This document shows, piece after piece, positions 1 to 6,724 of a stretch of DNA of 15,043 nucleotides (within the stretch, counting starts at the first letter, position 1; the number at the start of each line of letters is the position of its first letter). A program made the translations under genes and the position numbers. Source of the stretch: Anaerobacillus sp. (GTDB lineage Bacteria > Bacillota > Bacilli > Bacillales_H > Anaerobacillaceae); the NCBI GenBank assembly GCA_007120055.1, contig SKOL01000010.1:1-15043 (forward strand). Direction: 5' to 3'. The notes under the pieces are model-generated. The model saw nothing but the letters and a program-made list of their open reading frames with translations. It had not been told where the DNA came from and did not search any database.

Positions 1-2
1 AA

Positions 3-905
3 GTACGTTTAGCGGAAGTTACACGTTCCATCTTTTACGCTCCACAATATGTAGCAATTTCTGAAGGTTTCTTTGAAGAAGAAGGAATAGAAATTGATTT
101 AACGACGACGTGGGGTGGGGACACAACGATGACGACGTTACTAGCTAATGGAGCTGACGTTGCCCTTGTAGGTGCTGAAACATCTATTTACGTTTATGCC
201 CAAGATGCCAATGATCCACCAATTAACTTTGCAGCTTTAACACAAACGGACGGAACGTTTTTAGTTTCTAGAGAGCCTATCGATGATTTTAATTGGGATA
301 TGTTGAAAGGTAGCACATTCCTAGGGCAGCGCACAGGTGGGATGCCACAAATGGTTGGTGAGCATGTATTAAGAAATCATGGAATTGACCCTCACGGAGA
401 TTTAAATTTAATACAAAACATTGATTTCGGTAATATTCCTAGCGCCTTTGCTTCAGGCACTGGTGATTATGTTCAACTTTTTGAACCGACGGCAACACAA
501 TTTGAACTTGATGGGATTGGCCACATCGTAGCCTCATTCGGCGTTGAGTCTGGGACAGTTCCTTACACTGGCTTTATGGCAAAACAAAGCTACATTGATA
601 AAAATGGCGATGTCCTCGAGCGATTCACAAAAGCTTTATATAGAGCACAACAATGGGTTGAAGAAAGTTCTACTGAGGAAATCGCAAAATCAATTCAACC
701 GTTTTTTAGCGATACTTCCCTTGAAGTCATCGAATATGTCGTGGAAAATTATAAATCTCAAGGTTCATACGCTACTACTCCAAGAATTAAAGAGGAAGCG
801 TGGGAAAACCTTCATACCATCATGGAGCAAGCCGGAGAATTACCAATGACAGTTCCGTATGAAGAATTAGTTAATACAGAAATTGCTGAGAAAGTAATGG
901 AGTAG
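3..905 (+). CDS. ytlA: ABC transporter substrate-binding protein, NMT1/THI5-like (5' truncated)
   Basis: This is the solute-binding component of an ABC importer, probably a lipoprotein on the outer face of the membrane. The frame is open from base 3 and reads VRLAEVTRSIFYAPQYVAIS, the usual N-terminal fold of NMT1/THI5 and SsuA/TauA-type binding proteins. The first Met, at base 129, is therefore internal, and the true start and any signal peptide lie left of the window. About 300 residues are visible. The motif EGFFEEEGIEIDL followed by a Gly/Ala-rich ANGADVALVG segment is typical of the family. The ATPase and permease genes follow on the same strand. The ligand cannot be read from sequence; family members bind thiamine-pyrimidine precursors, riboflavin or sulfonates. 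The symbol rests on remembered similarity of the locus to B. subtilis ytlA-ytlC-ytlD beside ytkD and is tentative. Confidence 0.85.
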   Translation, partial: VRLAEVTRSIFYAPQYVAISEGFFEEEGIEIDLTTTWGGDTTMTTLLANGADVALVGAETSIYVYAQDANDPPINFAALTQTDGTFLVSREPIDDFNWDMLKGSTFLGQRTGGMPQMVGEHVLRNHGIDPHGDLNLIQNIDFGNIPSAFASGTGDYVQLFEPTATQFELDGIGHIVASFGVESGTVPYTGFMAKQSYIDKNGDVLERFTKALYRAQQWVEESSTEEIAKSIQPFFSDTSLEVIEYVVENYKSQGSYATTPRIKEEAWENLHTIMEQAGELPMTVPYEELVNTEIAEKVME

Positions 906-1090
906 TTTTGAGTTTTGAGTGAGGAGTTTTGAGTTGTGTGAGTAACGCTTCGTTGTCTATTTTTACAGCAGAGATTGCTTCAACCACACTTGAGCTAAAA
1001 GAGCTACGGAGCGAGGCTACCAACAACTCAACACTCAACACTCTTAACTCAACACTAGAAGCTCTTCACTCTTAACTCAAACTACTAATA
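906..1090. repeat. Low-complexity GAGT/ACTC repeats forming an imperfect inverted repeat
   Basis: The gap between the binding-protein gene and the ATPase gene is about 200 bp. It opens with repeats of GAGTTTTGAGT (about 906-942) and closes with repeats of AACTCAACACT (about 1022-1080). The two arms are roughly complementary, so the transcript could fold across the gap. The centre (about 943-1020) codes for nothing recognisable. The stretch may be an interspersed intergenic repeat, or it may lower expression of the ATPase and permease relative to the binding protein. Confidence 0.5.
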
Positions 1091-1107
1091 AAAGGGAGGG
1101 TTTTGCT

Positions 1108-1884
1108 GTGTCTATCGTAAAAATTAATAATGTCGATAAAACATTTTTTACTAAAAAAGCTGCAACAACCGCCCTCAAAGATATTTCACTCTCTATTGAA
1201 GATGGGGAATTTGTTTCATTAATTGGGCCAAGTGGATGTGGTAAAACGACATTACTATCATTGATCGCCGGCCTTTTCCAACCGACAACCGGAGAGATTA
1301 ATATTGAGGGGCAGCAAATATTGCGTCCATCACCGAAAACCGGTTATATGCTTCAACAAGATTATTTATTTCCATGGCTTACGATTGAACAAAATATTAC
1401 ACTCGGTTTAAAAACGATGAAAAAACTAAATGAAACTACAAGAGAGAACGCCTTATCTTTATTAGATAAAATGGGGCTATTAGACAAACGTAAAGATTAT
1501 CCGAGTCAACTGTCCGGTGGAATGCGACAGCGTGTCGCTCTCGTTCGCATGTTAGCTACGGAACCTTCACTACTTTTATTAGATGAGCCGTTTTCTGCTT
1601 TAGACTATCAAACGAAATTAAAGTTAGAAGACCTCGTTTCATTAACGCTTAAAGAACAAAAGAAAACAGCGATTTTAGTGACTCATGATATTGGGGAAGC
1701 GATCGCGATGTCTGATCGAATTATTTTACTTTCAGCTCGCCCGGGAACAATTCACCAAGTTTTTGACGTACCTGAAGTCTTACGTCAATTAGCACCATTT
1801 AAAGCGCGCAACCATAGTGAATACAATAAGCTCTTTCAACATATATGGAAGGAGTTGGAGAGCCTTGAAGAAGAAAATATCTGA
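1108..1884 (+). CDS. ytlC: ABC transporter ATP-binding protein (SsuB/TauB/YtlC type)
   Basis: This is the cytoplasmic ATPase of the importer encoded by the flanking genes. The GTG start at 1108 has a strong ribosome site (AAAGGGAGGG, 1091-1100). All ABC motifs are present: Walker [10 protein letters not shown] at residues 40-48, Q-loop QQD at 83-85, signature LSGGMRQR at 135-142, Walker B LLLLDEP at 155-161 and the switch His in VTHD at 193. The length of 258 aa is normal for the nitrate/sulfonate/thiamine-precursor subfamily. The 3' end overlaps the start of the permease gene, which implies translational coupling. The family assignment is secure; the substrate and the ytlC name are inferred. 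Confidence 0.93.
   Translation: MSIVKINNVDKTFFTKKAATTALKDISLSIEDGEFVSLIGPSGCGKTTLLSLIAGLFQPTTGEINIEGQQILRPSPKTGYMLQQDYLFPWLTIEQNITLGLKTMKKLNETTRENALSLLDKMGLLDKRKDYPSQLSGGMRQRVALVRMLATEPSLLLLDEPFSALDYQTKLKLEDLVSLTLKEQKKTAILVTHDIGEAIAMSDRIILLSARPGTIHQVFDVPEVLRQLAPFKARNHSEYNKLFQHIWKELESLEEENI
1847..1867 (+). promoter_or_regulatory. Ribosome binding site deciding the TTG start of the permease
   Basis: GGAAGGAG at 1847-1854 lies 10 bases before TTG 1865, inside the last codons of the ATPase gene. No comparable site precedes the upstream in-frame GTG at 1817. Confidence 0.7.
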
Positions 1885-2668
1885 GCTTCATGAACAGTAT
1901 AAGCATAAAAAACGTATCGAAAAAATTAAAATTATTATTTGCCAACTAAGTATATTGATTTTTTTCTTGGCATCATGGGAGATTGCCTCAAGAATGCGTT
2001 GGATAGATCCACTATTGTTTAGTATGCCTTCGAGGGTATGGAATTTATTTTTAGAAAAAATCCAAGATGGTAGCTTACTTACTCACGCATCAGTCACTTT
2101 ATTTGAAACGATCGCAGGATTTATATTAGGGACGGTCATCGGAACATTTATCGCAGCCATTTTGTGGTGGTCGCCGTTTTTATCAAGAGTTTTAGATCCT
2201 TACCTTGTAGTTTTAAACTCGATGCCTAAAATTGCTTTAGGGCCCATATTAATCGTCGGCCTAGGACCAGGGTACTCGTCGATTATAGCGATGGGGGCAT
2301 TGATATCAGTTATTATTACGACACTCGTCGTATACAATGCTTTTAAAAATGTCGATGAAAACTATTTAAAGGTTGTTCAGACGTTCGGTGCGACGAAACC
2401 ACAATCTTTTACTTCCGTCGTTTTACCTGCGACATTACCGACGATCATCTCAACATTAAAAGTTAACGTCGGCCTGTCTTGGGTAGGTGTCATTGTAGGG
2501 GAATTTCTCGTTTCTAAACAAGGACTCGGATATATGATCATTTATGGTTTCCAAGTATTTAACTTCAACCTTGTCATTTTGAGTTTGTTAGTTATTGCCG
2601 TCCTTGCAACAGTTATGTATCAAGGCGTAGAGTTACTAGAGCGGAAACTAATGAAACAACTACAGTAA
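1865..2668 (+). CDS. ytlD: ABC transporter permease (SsuC/TauC/YtlD type), TTG start
   Basis: This is the membrane-spanning subunit of the importer. The preferred start is the TTG at 1865 ([11 protein letters not shown]), which has GGAAGGAG at 1847-1854 ten bases upstream and gives 267 aa. A GTG at 1817 in the same frame would add 16 residues but lies inside the ATPase gene with no ribosome site. The protein begins with a basic cytoplasmic stretch, followed by hydrophobic helices starting near [19 protein letters not shown]. The cytoplasmic EAA-type loop that docks on the ATPase is recognisable ([10 protein letters not shown]...[10 protein letters not shown]). It overlaps the ATPase gene by 20 bases and ends the plus-strand operon. 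Confidence 0.9.
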   Translation: MKKKISELHEQYKHKKRIEKIKIIICQLSILIFFLASWEIASRMRWIDPLLFSMPSRVWNLFLEKIQDGSLLTHASVTLFETIAGFILGTVIGTFIAAILWWSPFLSRVLDPYLVVLNSMPKIALGPILIVGLGPGYSSIIAMGALISVIITTLVVYNAFKNVDENYLKVVQTFGATKPQSFTSVVLPATLPTIISTLKVNVGLSWVGVIVGEFLVSKQGLGYMIIYGFQVFNFNLVILSLLVIAVLATVMYQGVELLERKLMKQLQ

Positions 2669-2706
2669 AGCGAACTCGTTTCAGCAAGCTGAAACAGCGA
2701 GAAATC

Positions 2707-2767
2707 AGGTGGAGTCTCGACTCCACCTAATTAAAAGTTCCCACCTACGCTACGCGTTGAGGTGGGA
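2707..2767. terminator. Two hairpins between convergent genes; probable bidirectional terminator
   Basis: Hairpin 1 is a perfect palindrome, AGGTGGAGTC / GACTCCACCT (2707-2716 with 2719-2728). Hairpin 2 pairs TCCCACCT (2739-2746) with AGGTGGGA (2760-2767) around a 13-base loop. Both share the AGGTGG/CCACCT core. On the minus strand hairpin 2 is followed by ACTTTTAATT, a modest U-tract suited to ending the Nudix transcript. The plus strand has no good T-run. The paired CCCACCT/AGGTGGG hairpin also resembles end hairpins of IS200/IS605-type elements, so a relic insertion end is an alternative. Confidence 0.5.
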
Positions 2768-2806
2768 GTTTATAACCATTAAACCATTTCCGAGTTTTTT
2801 TAAATT

Positions 2807-3301
2807 TTAAATACTTAGTTCTTCTCGGTGCCTTTCTAACCATTGTAAACTATTGGTAAGAACACCATCTTTCATAATAAAACTATAACGTTTATCTTGC
2901 TTTATCTCTTTAGGAAGTGTTTTTAACAAAACAGGTCCAGCGGTTTCAAAATAATGATCTTTTTCTTTTAACGTTGAGATTTTCGCAAAGTAAATATTTT
3001 TTATAACAACATCTTTTCTTGCGGTAACTTTATACTGACCAATTTTCACAAGGTTTTCGACGATGCCTCCGGTCTCCTCGTACACTTCACGAACAGCGGC
3101 TTCATCTGCGGTTTCTCCATCTTCAACTTTTCCCCCAGGAAATTCAATGCCGCGATCTTCGTGACGGGTCAAGAGCCACTCTTCTTTATATTTACAAATC
3201 ACCCAGACATGTTTAGGCTGTTTCGAGAAATAATCTTTTTCAAATGACAATTCAACTTTATTTTTATAAAAATCAAAAAACGTATAATTTTTAGTTTGCA
3301 A
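2807..3301 (-). CDS. ytkD: Nudix hydrolase, YtkD/MutTA-like nucleoside triphosphatase
   Basis: This is a cytoplasmic Nudix enzyme. B. subtilis YtkD removes oxidised (8-oxo) purine nucleoside triphosphates and also has RNA pyrophosphohydrolase activity. The complete Nudix box G-x5-E-x7-REVYEETG is present at residues 57-78 (counted from the TTG start). Stretches such as KHVWVICKYKEEWLLTRHED, EFPGGKVE and RYSFIMKDGVL match YtkD closely. The start chosen is TTG at 3301, giving 164 aa (B. subtilis YtkD is about 158). An ATG at 3382 would add 27 residues with no family counterpart and would lie upstream of the likely promoter -10. AGGAG stands about 14 bases before the TTG, which is rather far, so the exact start is less sure than the identity. 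Confidence 0.87.
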   Translation of the reverse strand: MQTKNYTFFDFYKNKVELSFEKDYFSKQPKHVWVICKYKEEWLLTRHEDRGIEFPGGKVEDGETADEAAVREVYEETGGIVENLVKIGQYKVTARKDVVIKNIYFAKISTLKEKDHYFETAGPVLLKTLPKEIKQDKRYSFIMKDGVLTNSLQWLERHREELSI

Positions 3302-3340
3302 CAGAACAAATGACACTCCTATCTCCCTTATATTTTTTCT

Positions 3341-3371
3341 ATTATACACACCATTAGTAGAAAAAACGCAA
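3341..3371 (-). promoter_or_regulatory. Candidate sigma-A promoter for the Nudix gene
   Basis: On the minus strand a perfect TATAAT (plus-strand 3341-3346) is preceded by TTGCGT (3366-3371) with a 19-bp spacer. Transcription would begin near 3335, downstream of the ATG at 3382. This favours the TTG start at 3301. Confidence 0.45.
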
Positions 3372-3400
3372 GTACATTGCATATTTAAATTTAAAGTTAT

Positions 3401-4597
3401 TCATTCGTCCTCAGAAGGTTTAATAAAACTAACGGTAATTAAAACCGACACCAAACTTACAAAAGTAATTACAGCAAATAAGGTAAAATGTGAAGCTTTC
3501 ATTAACACGGCAACAACCGGTGGGCCAAGAGCAACCCCAACAAAACGCATACTACTGTAGACCGAAGTGACCGTCCCTCGTTGCGCCTTTTCAATACCTT
3601 CAGTTACTAAAGCATCTAAACTAGGTAAGGCAAAGCCAATTCCTAAACCAGAAGCAAACATCGCGGTAAGTAAAACGTATATATCTTTCGTAAAGGCAAC
3701 GGAAAAGTTGGCTATCGTTAAAATGATTAAGCCAACGGTTGTTACTATTTTCATTTTTTGCTTTTCTTTCCCTATTGCTTTCCCCGTTATGAACGATGAA
3801 AAACAAAGAGCTGCTAACGGGATCGCCAAAATAATCCCCTTCTTAATCCCATCAATATTATGTTGTTCTTCGAGCATTGTTGACAAATAAAATAAGACAC
3901 CGAAAAGGACAAACATACAAATACAGCCAATGGCAAAAACAGCATACAACCAACGACCTTCGTTTTTACAAATATATTTTAATGACCTAATAAAAGCCTC
4001 TAATTTTGGTGGTGTTGTTGACAATGGTGGTGTTGAAACTAAAAAGTTCATCATTAATATCGAAATTAAACAAAAAACAGGAAATGCAAAAAAGGGCATA
4101 AACCAAACCATTGCCGCTAATGCCGCACCTAATATTGGACTTAACACTTTCCCAAACGTATTTGACGTTTCAATGACACCTAACCCATTACTGACATCAC
4201 TTTCATCTTGAAAAAGATCACCTACTAAAGGCATAACAATTGGAGCGGCACCCGCCGCACCAACACCTTGGAGCAACCGCCCTATTATTATTAAATTGTA
4301 TGGATCTTTAACTTGCCATGACGCCCAGCCTGAAATTAATCCACCTATCGCTGCAATAATTAAACTCGGAATAATTATTACTTTTCTCCCGTACTGATCC
4401 GATAAATATCCTGCAATAGGAATTAAAATAATTGCAACAACTGAGTACACCGTTATAATTAAGCTACTTTGTAAAGCAGTTATACCAAGTTTTTTTTCAA
4501 TCGTCGGAAGTACCGGAATCAACATGGAATTCCCAAGAGTCATAACTAAAGGAATAGACGCTACCGACACAAGTTCCCACGTTTGCTTTTTTTCCAT
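3401..4597 (-). CDS. MFS transporter, 12-helix drug/H+ antiporter type
   Basis: This is an inner-membrane secondary transporter of 398 aa, the usual size for the 12-helix DHA1 family. Motif A, GYLSDQYGR, lies at residues 63-71 between the second and third helices, and a motif-C-like GKVLSPILGAAL lies in the fifth helix, which is typical of proton antiporters. The fourth helix carries GRLLQGVGAAGAAP. ATG at 4597 is preceded by AGAGGGG about 11 bases upstream. The Nudix gene lies 100 bp downstream on the same strand. Substrate unknown; a multidrug or TetA-like exporter is plausible. The inverted repeat over its promoter suggests control by a local repressor, but none is encoded in the window. 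Confidence 0.88.
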   Translation of the reverse strand: MEKKQTWELVSVASIPLVMTLGNSMLIPVLPTIEKKLGITALQSSLIITVYSVVAIILIPIAGYLSDQYGRKVIIIPSLIIAAIGGLISGWASWQVKDPYNLIIIGRLLQGVGAAGAAPIVMPLVGDLFQDESDVSNGLGVIETSNTFGKVLSPILGAALAAMVWFMPFFAFPVFCLISILMMNFLVSTPPLSTTPPKLEAFIRSLKYICKNEGRWLYAVFAIGCICMFVLFGVLFYLSTMLEEQHNIDGIKKGIILAIPLAALCFSSFITGKAIGKEKQKMKIVTTVGLIILTIANFSVAFTKDIYVLLTAMFASGLGIGFALPSLDALVTEGIEKAQRGTVTSVYSSMRFVGVALGPPVVAVLMKASHFTLFAVITFVSLVSVLITVSFIKPSEDE

Positions 4598-4621
4598 AAA
4601 AAAACTCGCCCCTCTTTAGAA

Positions 4622-4662
4622 AAATTCATTAAAAAAATAATTTAATGAATTTCATAATTCAA
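4622..4662 (-). promoter_or_regulatory. Candidate promoter and operator of the MFS gene
   Basis: Minus strand: TTGAAT (plus 4657-4662), a 17-bp spacer, then TATTTT (plus 4634-4639). A perfect 12-bp inverted repeat, AAATTCATTAAA (4622-4633) and TTTAATGAATTT (4641-4652), flanks the -10. A repressor dimer there would block RNA polymerase. No regulator gene is adjacent in the window. Confidence 0.4.
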
Positions 4663-4760
4663 TATTGTCGCCATTAAGTATCTATATGTAGTTGCGTTAA
4701 ACCGTCCGGAACTACATATAACTTTATATGGTCATTTTAGGTAATTATGAAATTCACTTA
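4642..4760. repeat. Nested imperfect palindrome of about 115 bp
   Basis: Outer arms GAATTTCATAATT (4647-4659) and AATTATGAAATTC (4743-4755) are perfect 13-bp complements. Inner arms TATATGTAGTT (4683-4693) and AACTACATATA (4710-4720) are perfect 11-bp complements around a 16-base loop. The segments between the arms are partly complementary. It may be a decayed miniature transposable element or a structured leader of the MFS transcript; its left end overlaps the MFS promoter. Confidence 0.55.
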
Positions 4761-5376
4761 ATTAAAGTTGCATTAACTTCAATTTGTAAGTGCGAGCCTT
4801 CACCTATTTCCTCACTGGAATTCTTACTCTTATTATTTTAGAAAAGAAAAAATCTATTCTTGGTGGCTAAAATTAAAAATAAAATCTCTTTTTACATACA
4901 AACGTTTATGACGATTTATCGTCACTATCTAATATGAAAAAATTCCGGTCAATTTCCCCTCACTTCGCTGTAAAGCTACTGACCTCAATCGCACCTTGTG
5001 ATACTTCTTAGCAAATTTATCGTGCTGCTTTGCGACGAGTAACCGCAGGAGCACTCGTACCGACTTTAGAGGCTTGTTCGGAAAAGTCGACCGTCATTTT
5101 ATTTTCATACAAAAGTTCATGACTTCATTCCATCATCAATTAATATGTACGTAGATGTTGGGAGTTTTCTTTCCAACTTTCCACTTTCTAACCTTCCAAC
5201 TTTCTAACCAACTAAAAAATAAGTGAATATTTTCCTGAGCTTTAGGAAAAATTATCAATGACCATTTATCATTTAGTCGTTATGAATTCGTGTTGTGCAT
5301 AAAAGCACATGAGAATGATTAAAAAATAAATACGATAGATGGAAATATTAAGGTATGATTTAGGAGGAATTTTTTA

Positions 5377-5574
5377 ATGCAAGGTAAAGTAAAATGGTTT
5401 AATGCAGAAAAAGGATTTGGATTTATTGAAGTTGAAGGGGAAGATGATGTCTTTGTTCATTTTTCTGCAATTCAAGGTGATGGTTTCAAATCATTAGATG
5501 AAGGGCAAAGTGTTAGCTTTGAGGTTGAACAAGGTAACCGAGGTCCACAAGCCGTTAATGTTGAGAAAATATAA
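5377..5574 (+). CDS. csp: Cold-shock protein (CspB/CspD family RNA chaperone)
   Basis: This single cold-shock domain binds single-stranded RNA and DNA and melts mRNA structure; 65 aa is the standard size. RNP1 is KGFGFIEV (residues 12-19) and RNP2 is VFVHF (25-29). The sequence is very close to B. subtilis CspD as remembered, but the paralogue cannot be fixed. AGGAGG at 5362-5367 lies 9 bases before the ATG. The leader is AT-rich with a small TGTGC/GCACA hairpin; no convincing sigma-A promoter was found. It stands alone on the plus strand, with the MITE-like element 26 bp after the stop codon. Confidence 0.96.
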   Translation: MQGKVKWFNAEKGFGFIEVEGEDDVFVHFSAIQGDGFKSLDEGQSVSFEVEQGNRGPQAVNVEKI

Positions 5575-5600
5575 GAAGTTTTAAGCAATTTGTACAAAAA

Positions 5601-5719
5601 AATGAGGGTGTCCCATCAATAGTGTCAAACACTGCAAACATTAATTACAGACGAACGTCTAATTAGTACGTCTATATTTATTGTCTTTCGCGTGCTGACC
5701 CTTATGGGACACCCTCATT
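5601..5719. mobile_element. MITE-like element, 119 bp with perfect 16-bp terminal inverted repeats
   Basis: AATGAGGGTGTCCCAT (5601-5616) is repeated as its exact complement at 5704-5719. The interior holds smaller palindromes (AGTGT-CAA-ACACT and AGACG-AA-CGTCT) and no gene. The tip GAGGGTGTCCCA resembles termini I associate with IS1182-like elements, from memory only. No clear target duplication is seen; the outermost AATG/CATT could belong to the target. Lying between convergent csp and tatA, the folded arms could also serve as a weak terminator. Confidence 0.6.
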
Positions 5720-5825
5720 CACTTTACACAAATGTAATACCTTCTTTTACTGCGCTAATAATATCATTCATCGAATCCCTACTTTAGTAAAGTAAATGAT
5801 TTCTCGCTTGCCTTACTTAAGCTAG

Positions 5826-6038
5826 TTACACACCCTTTTTTTCTTCTTTTTTTGCTTCATTTGTTGACTTTTTGTCGTCATCCTCAAATTCATTCGTTAA
5901 TTCTTTTGTAGATTTTTTAAATTCTTTTAACGTTTGCCCCATCGCTCTACCGATTTCGGGAAGCTTTTTCGGTCCGAAAATTACTAAGGCAATAACTAAG
6001 ATTAAAACTAAACCTGGAATTCCAATATTACTTAACAT
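5826..6038 (-). CDS. tatA: Twin-arginine translocase subunit TatA (copy 1)
   Basis: TatA oligomerises to form the pathway by which folded Tat-signal proteins cross the membrane. The protein has one N-terminal helix (about residues 5-20, [14 protein letters not shown]), the conserved [14 protein letters not shown] hinge and amphipathic helix, and an acidic/lysine-rich tail. The start is ATG at 6038, preceded by AAGGAGGG with about 6-base spacing, giving 70 aa. An upstream ATG at 6080 adds 14 unrelated residues and is not preferred. It is the last gene of the long minus-strand cluster, 50 bp after mobA. No tatC is present. A near-identical second copy lies at the right edge. Confidence 0.93.
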   Translation of the reverse strand: MLSNIGIPGLVLILVIALVIFGPKKLPEIGRAMGQTLKEFKKSTKELTNEFEDDDKKSTNEAKKEEKKGV

Positions 6039-6088
6039 ATGATCCCTCCTTAAAATTATTGTAGAGAAGTTCGTATTCACTAAAAGTC

Positions 6089-6685
6089 TTAATTAAGATC
6101 TTTCTTCGCAATTTTTTTTGCATCTTCATATTCATATGGATGGTTCATATTATAGAAAACTTGTTCGAGATCACTCACTTCCGTAAGGTCTTTTTCTGTA
6201 ACATAATTAACTTTAATTCGATCAACTAATTGTTTCAAACTTAATTCATCATTTTTAAAACATTCGTCAATTGCTTTTAAAACTTCTTTTTTATAAACAG
6301 CAAATAACAAATGGCGCTTTCCATTAATAACAGGAACAACTGCGTCAAAACCATCACTTCGTTCAACTAAAGCTTTCGCTAATTCCGATGAAATAAAAGG
6401 CATGTCGCATGCAATAAAAACGTTCGTCATATATTCAGCTGCCATTAATCCAGCTTGCATTCCAGCCAAAGGTCCTTTTTCCTTAATATTATCTTCAATG
6501 ATGGGGACATTTAAAAATTGATACAATTCTTCATCATTAGCAACTATTAAAATATTTGGGAAATCTCGACTAATACTATTCTTAATTCGTTCTATAGAAG
6601 TGATTCCATTAATCGGTAATAATGCTTTGTTTTTTCCCATACGACTTGATTTACCACCTGCTAAAATAATAACTCCTGCTTCCAT
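6089..6685 (-). CDS. mobA: Molybdenum cofactor guanylyltransferase MobA
   Basis: MobA transfers GMP from GTP to molybdopterin in the cytoplasm, giving the dinucleotide cofactor of formate dehydrogenases and nitrate reductases. The nucleotide-binding signature [16 protein letters not shown] lies at residues 8-23, followed by [10 protein letters not shown] (71-80) and the metal-binding Asp in ACDMPFIS (D94). Its length of 198 aa matches B. subtilis MobA. AAGGAG lies 8 bases before ATG 6685. Gaps of 39 bp to the radical SAM gene and 50 bp to tatA fit cotranscription. Characterised AOR-family enzymes usually carry a pterin cofactor without GMP, so MobA may serve another enzyme or this cofactor is unusual. 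Confidence 0.93.
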   Translation of the reverse strand: MEAGVIILAGGKSSRMGKNKALLPINGITSIERIKNSISRDFPNILIVANDEELYQFLNVPIIEDNIKEKGPLAGMQAGLMAAEYMTNVFIACDMPFISSELAKALVERSDGFDAVVPVINGKRHLLFAVYKKEVLKAIDECFKNDELSLKQLVDRIKVNYVTEKDLTEVSDLEQVFYNMNHPYEYEDAKKIAKKDLN

Positions 6686-6724
6686 TGCTTCACTCCTTTT
6701 TAAAATAGATTAAGAAATTGGTTT

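Larger units (their letters stand above)
4598..5376. other. 779-bp gene-poor intergenic region
   Basis: No credible gene is seen. From left to right it holds the MFS promoter/operator, a nested imperfect palindrome (4642-4760), an AT-rich stretch, a pair of 42-bp imperfect direct repeats (4895-4936 and 5106-5147, about 29 of 42 identical by eye) around about 170 bp of GC-richer DNA, and a CTTTCCAACTTTC low-complexity run (about 5168-5212). A short hairpin TTTTCCT/AGGAAAA (5230-5250) and the csp leader complete it. The only frames inside the direct repeats are tiny. Confidence 0.6.

Noticed and set aside
544..849. 101-aa open frame on the plus strand inside the binding-protein gene
   Set aside because: It overlaps a clear family protein in another frame, has no ribosome site, and its sequence has no domain-like pattern.
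3567..4211. Plus-strand frames of 107 and 93 aa opposite the MFS gene
   Set aside because: They are antisense shadows of a well-supported transporter, with no ribosome site and no recognisable domain.
5018..5098. 26-codon minus-strand frame MTVDFSEQASKVG... in the long intergenic region
   Set aside because: No ribosome site was found and it lies in a repeat-like segment, so it is probably chance.
5168..5212. Possible CRISPR or tandem-repeat array in CTTTCCAACTTTC runs
   Set aside because: The units are short, irregular and without spacers, so this is ordinary low-complexity DNA.
5280..5360. Sigma-A promoter for csp, such as TTGTGC with a downstream box or TATGAT near 5353
   Set aside because: TTGTGC has no good -10 at a proper distance, and TATGAT is too close to the ribosome site to be used.
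5724..5771. 15-codon minus-strand frame MNDIISAVKEGITFV next to the MITE-like element
   Set aside because: Only a weak ribosome site and no family match. It could be a gene remnant but is too short to support.
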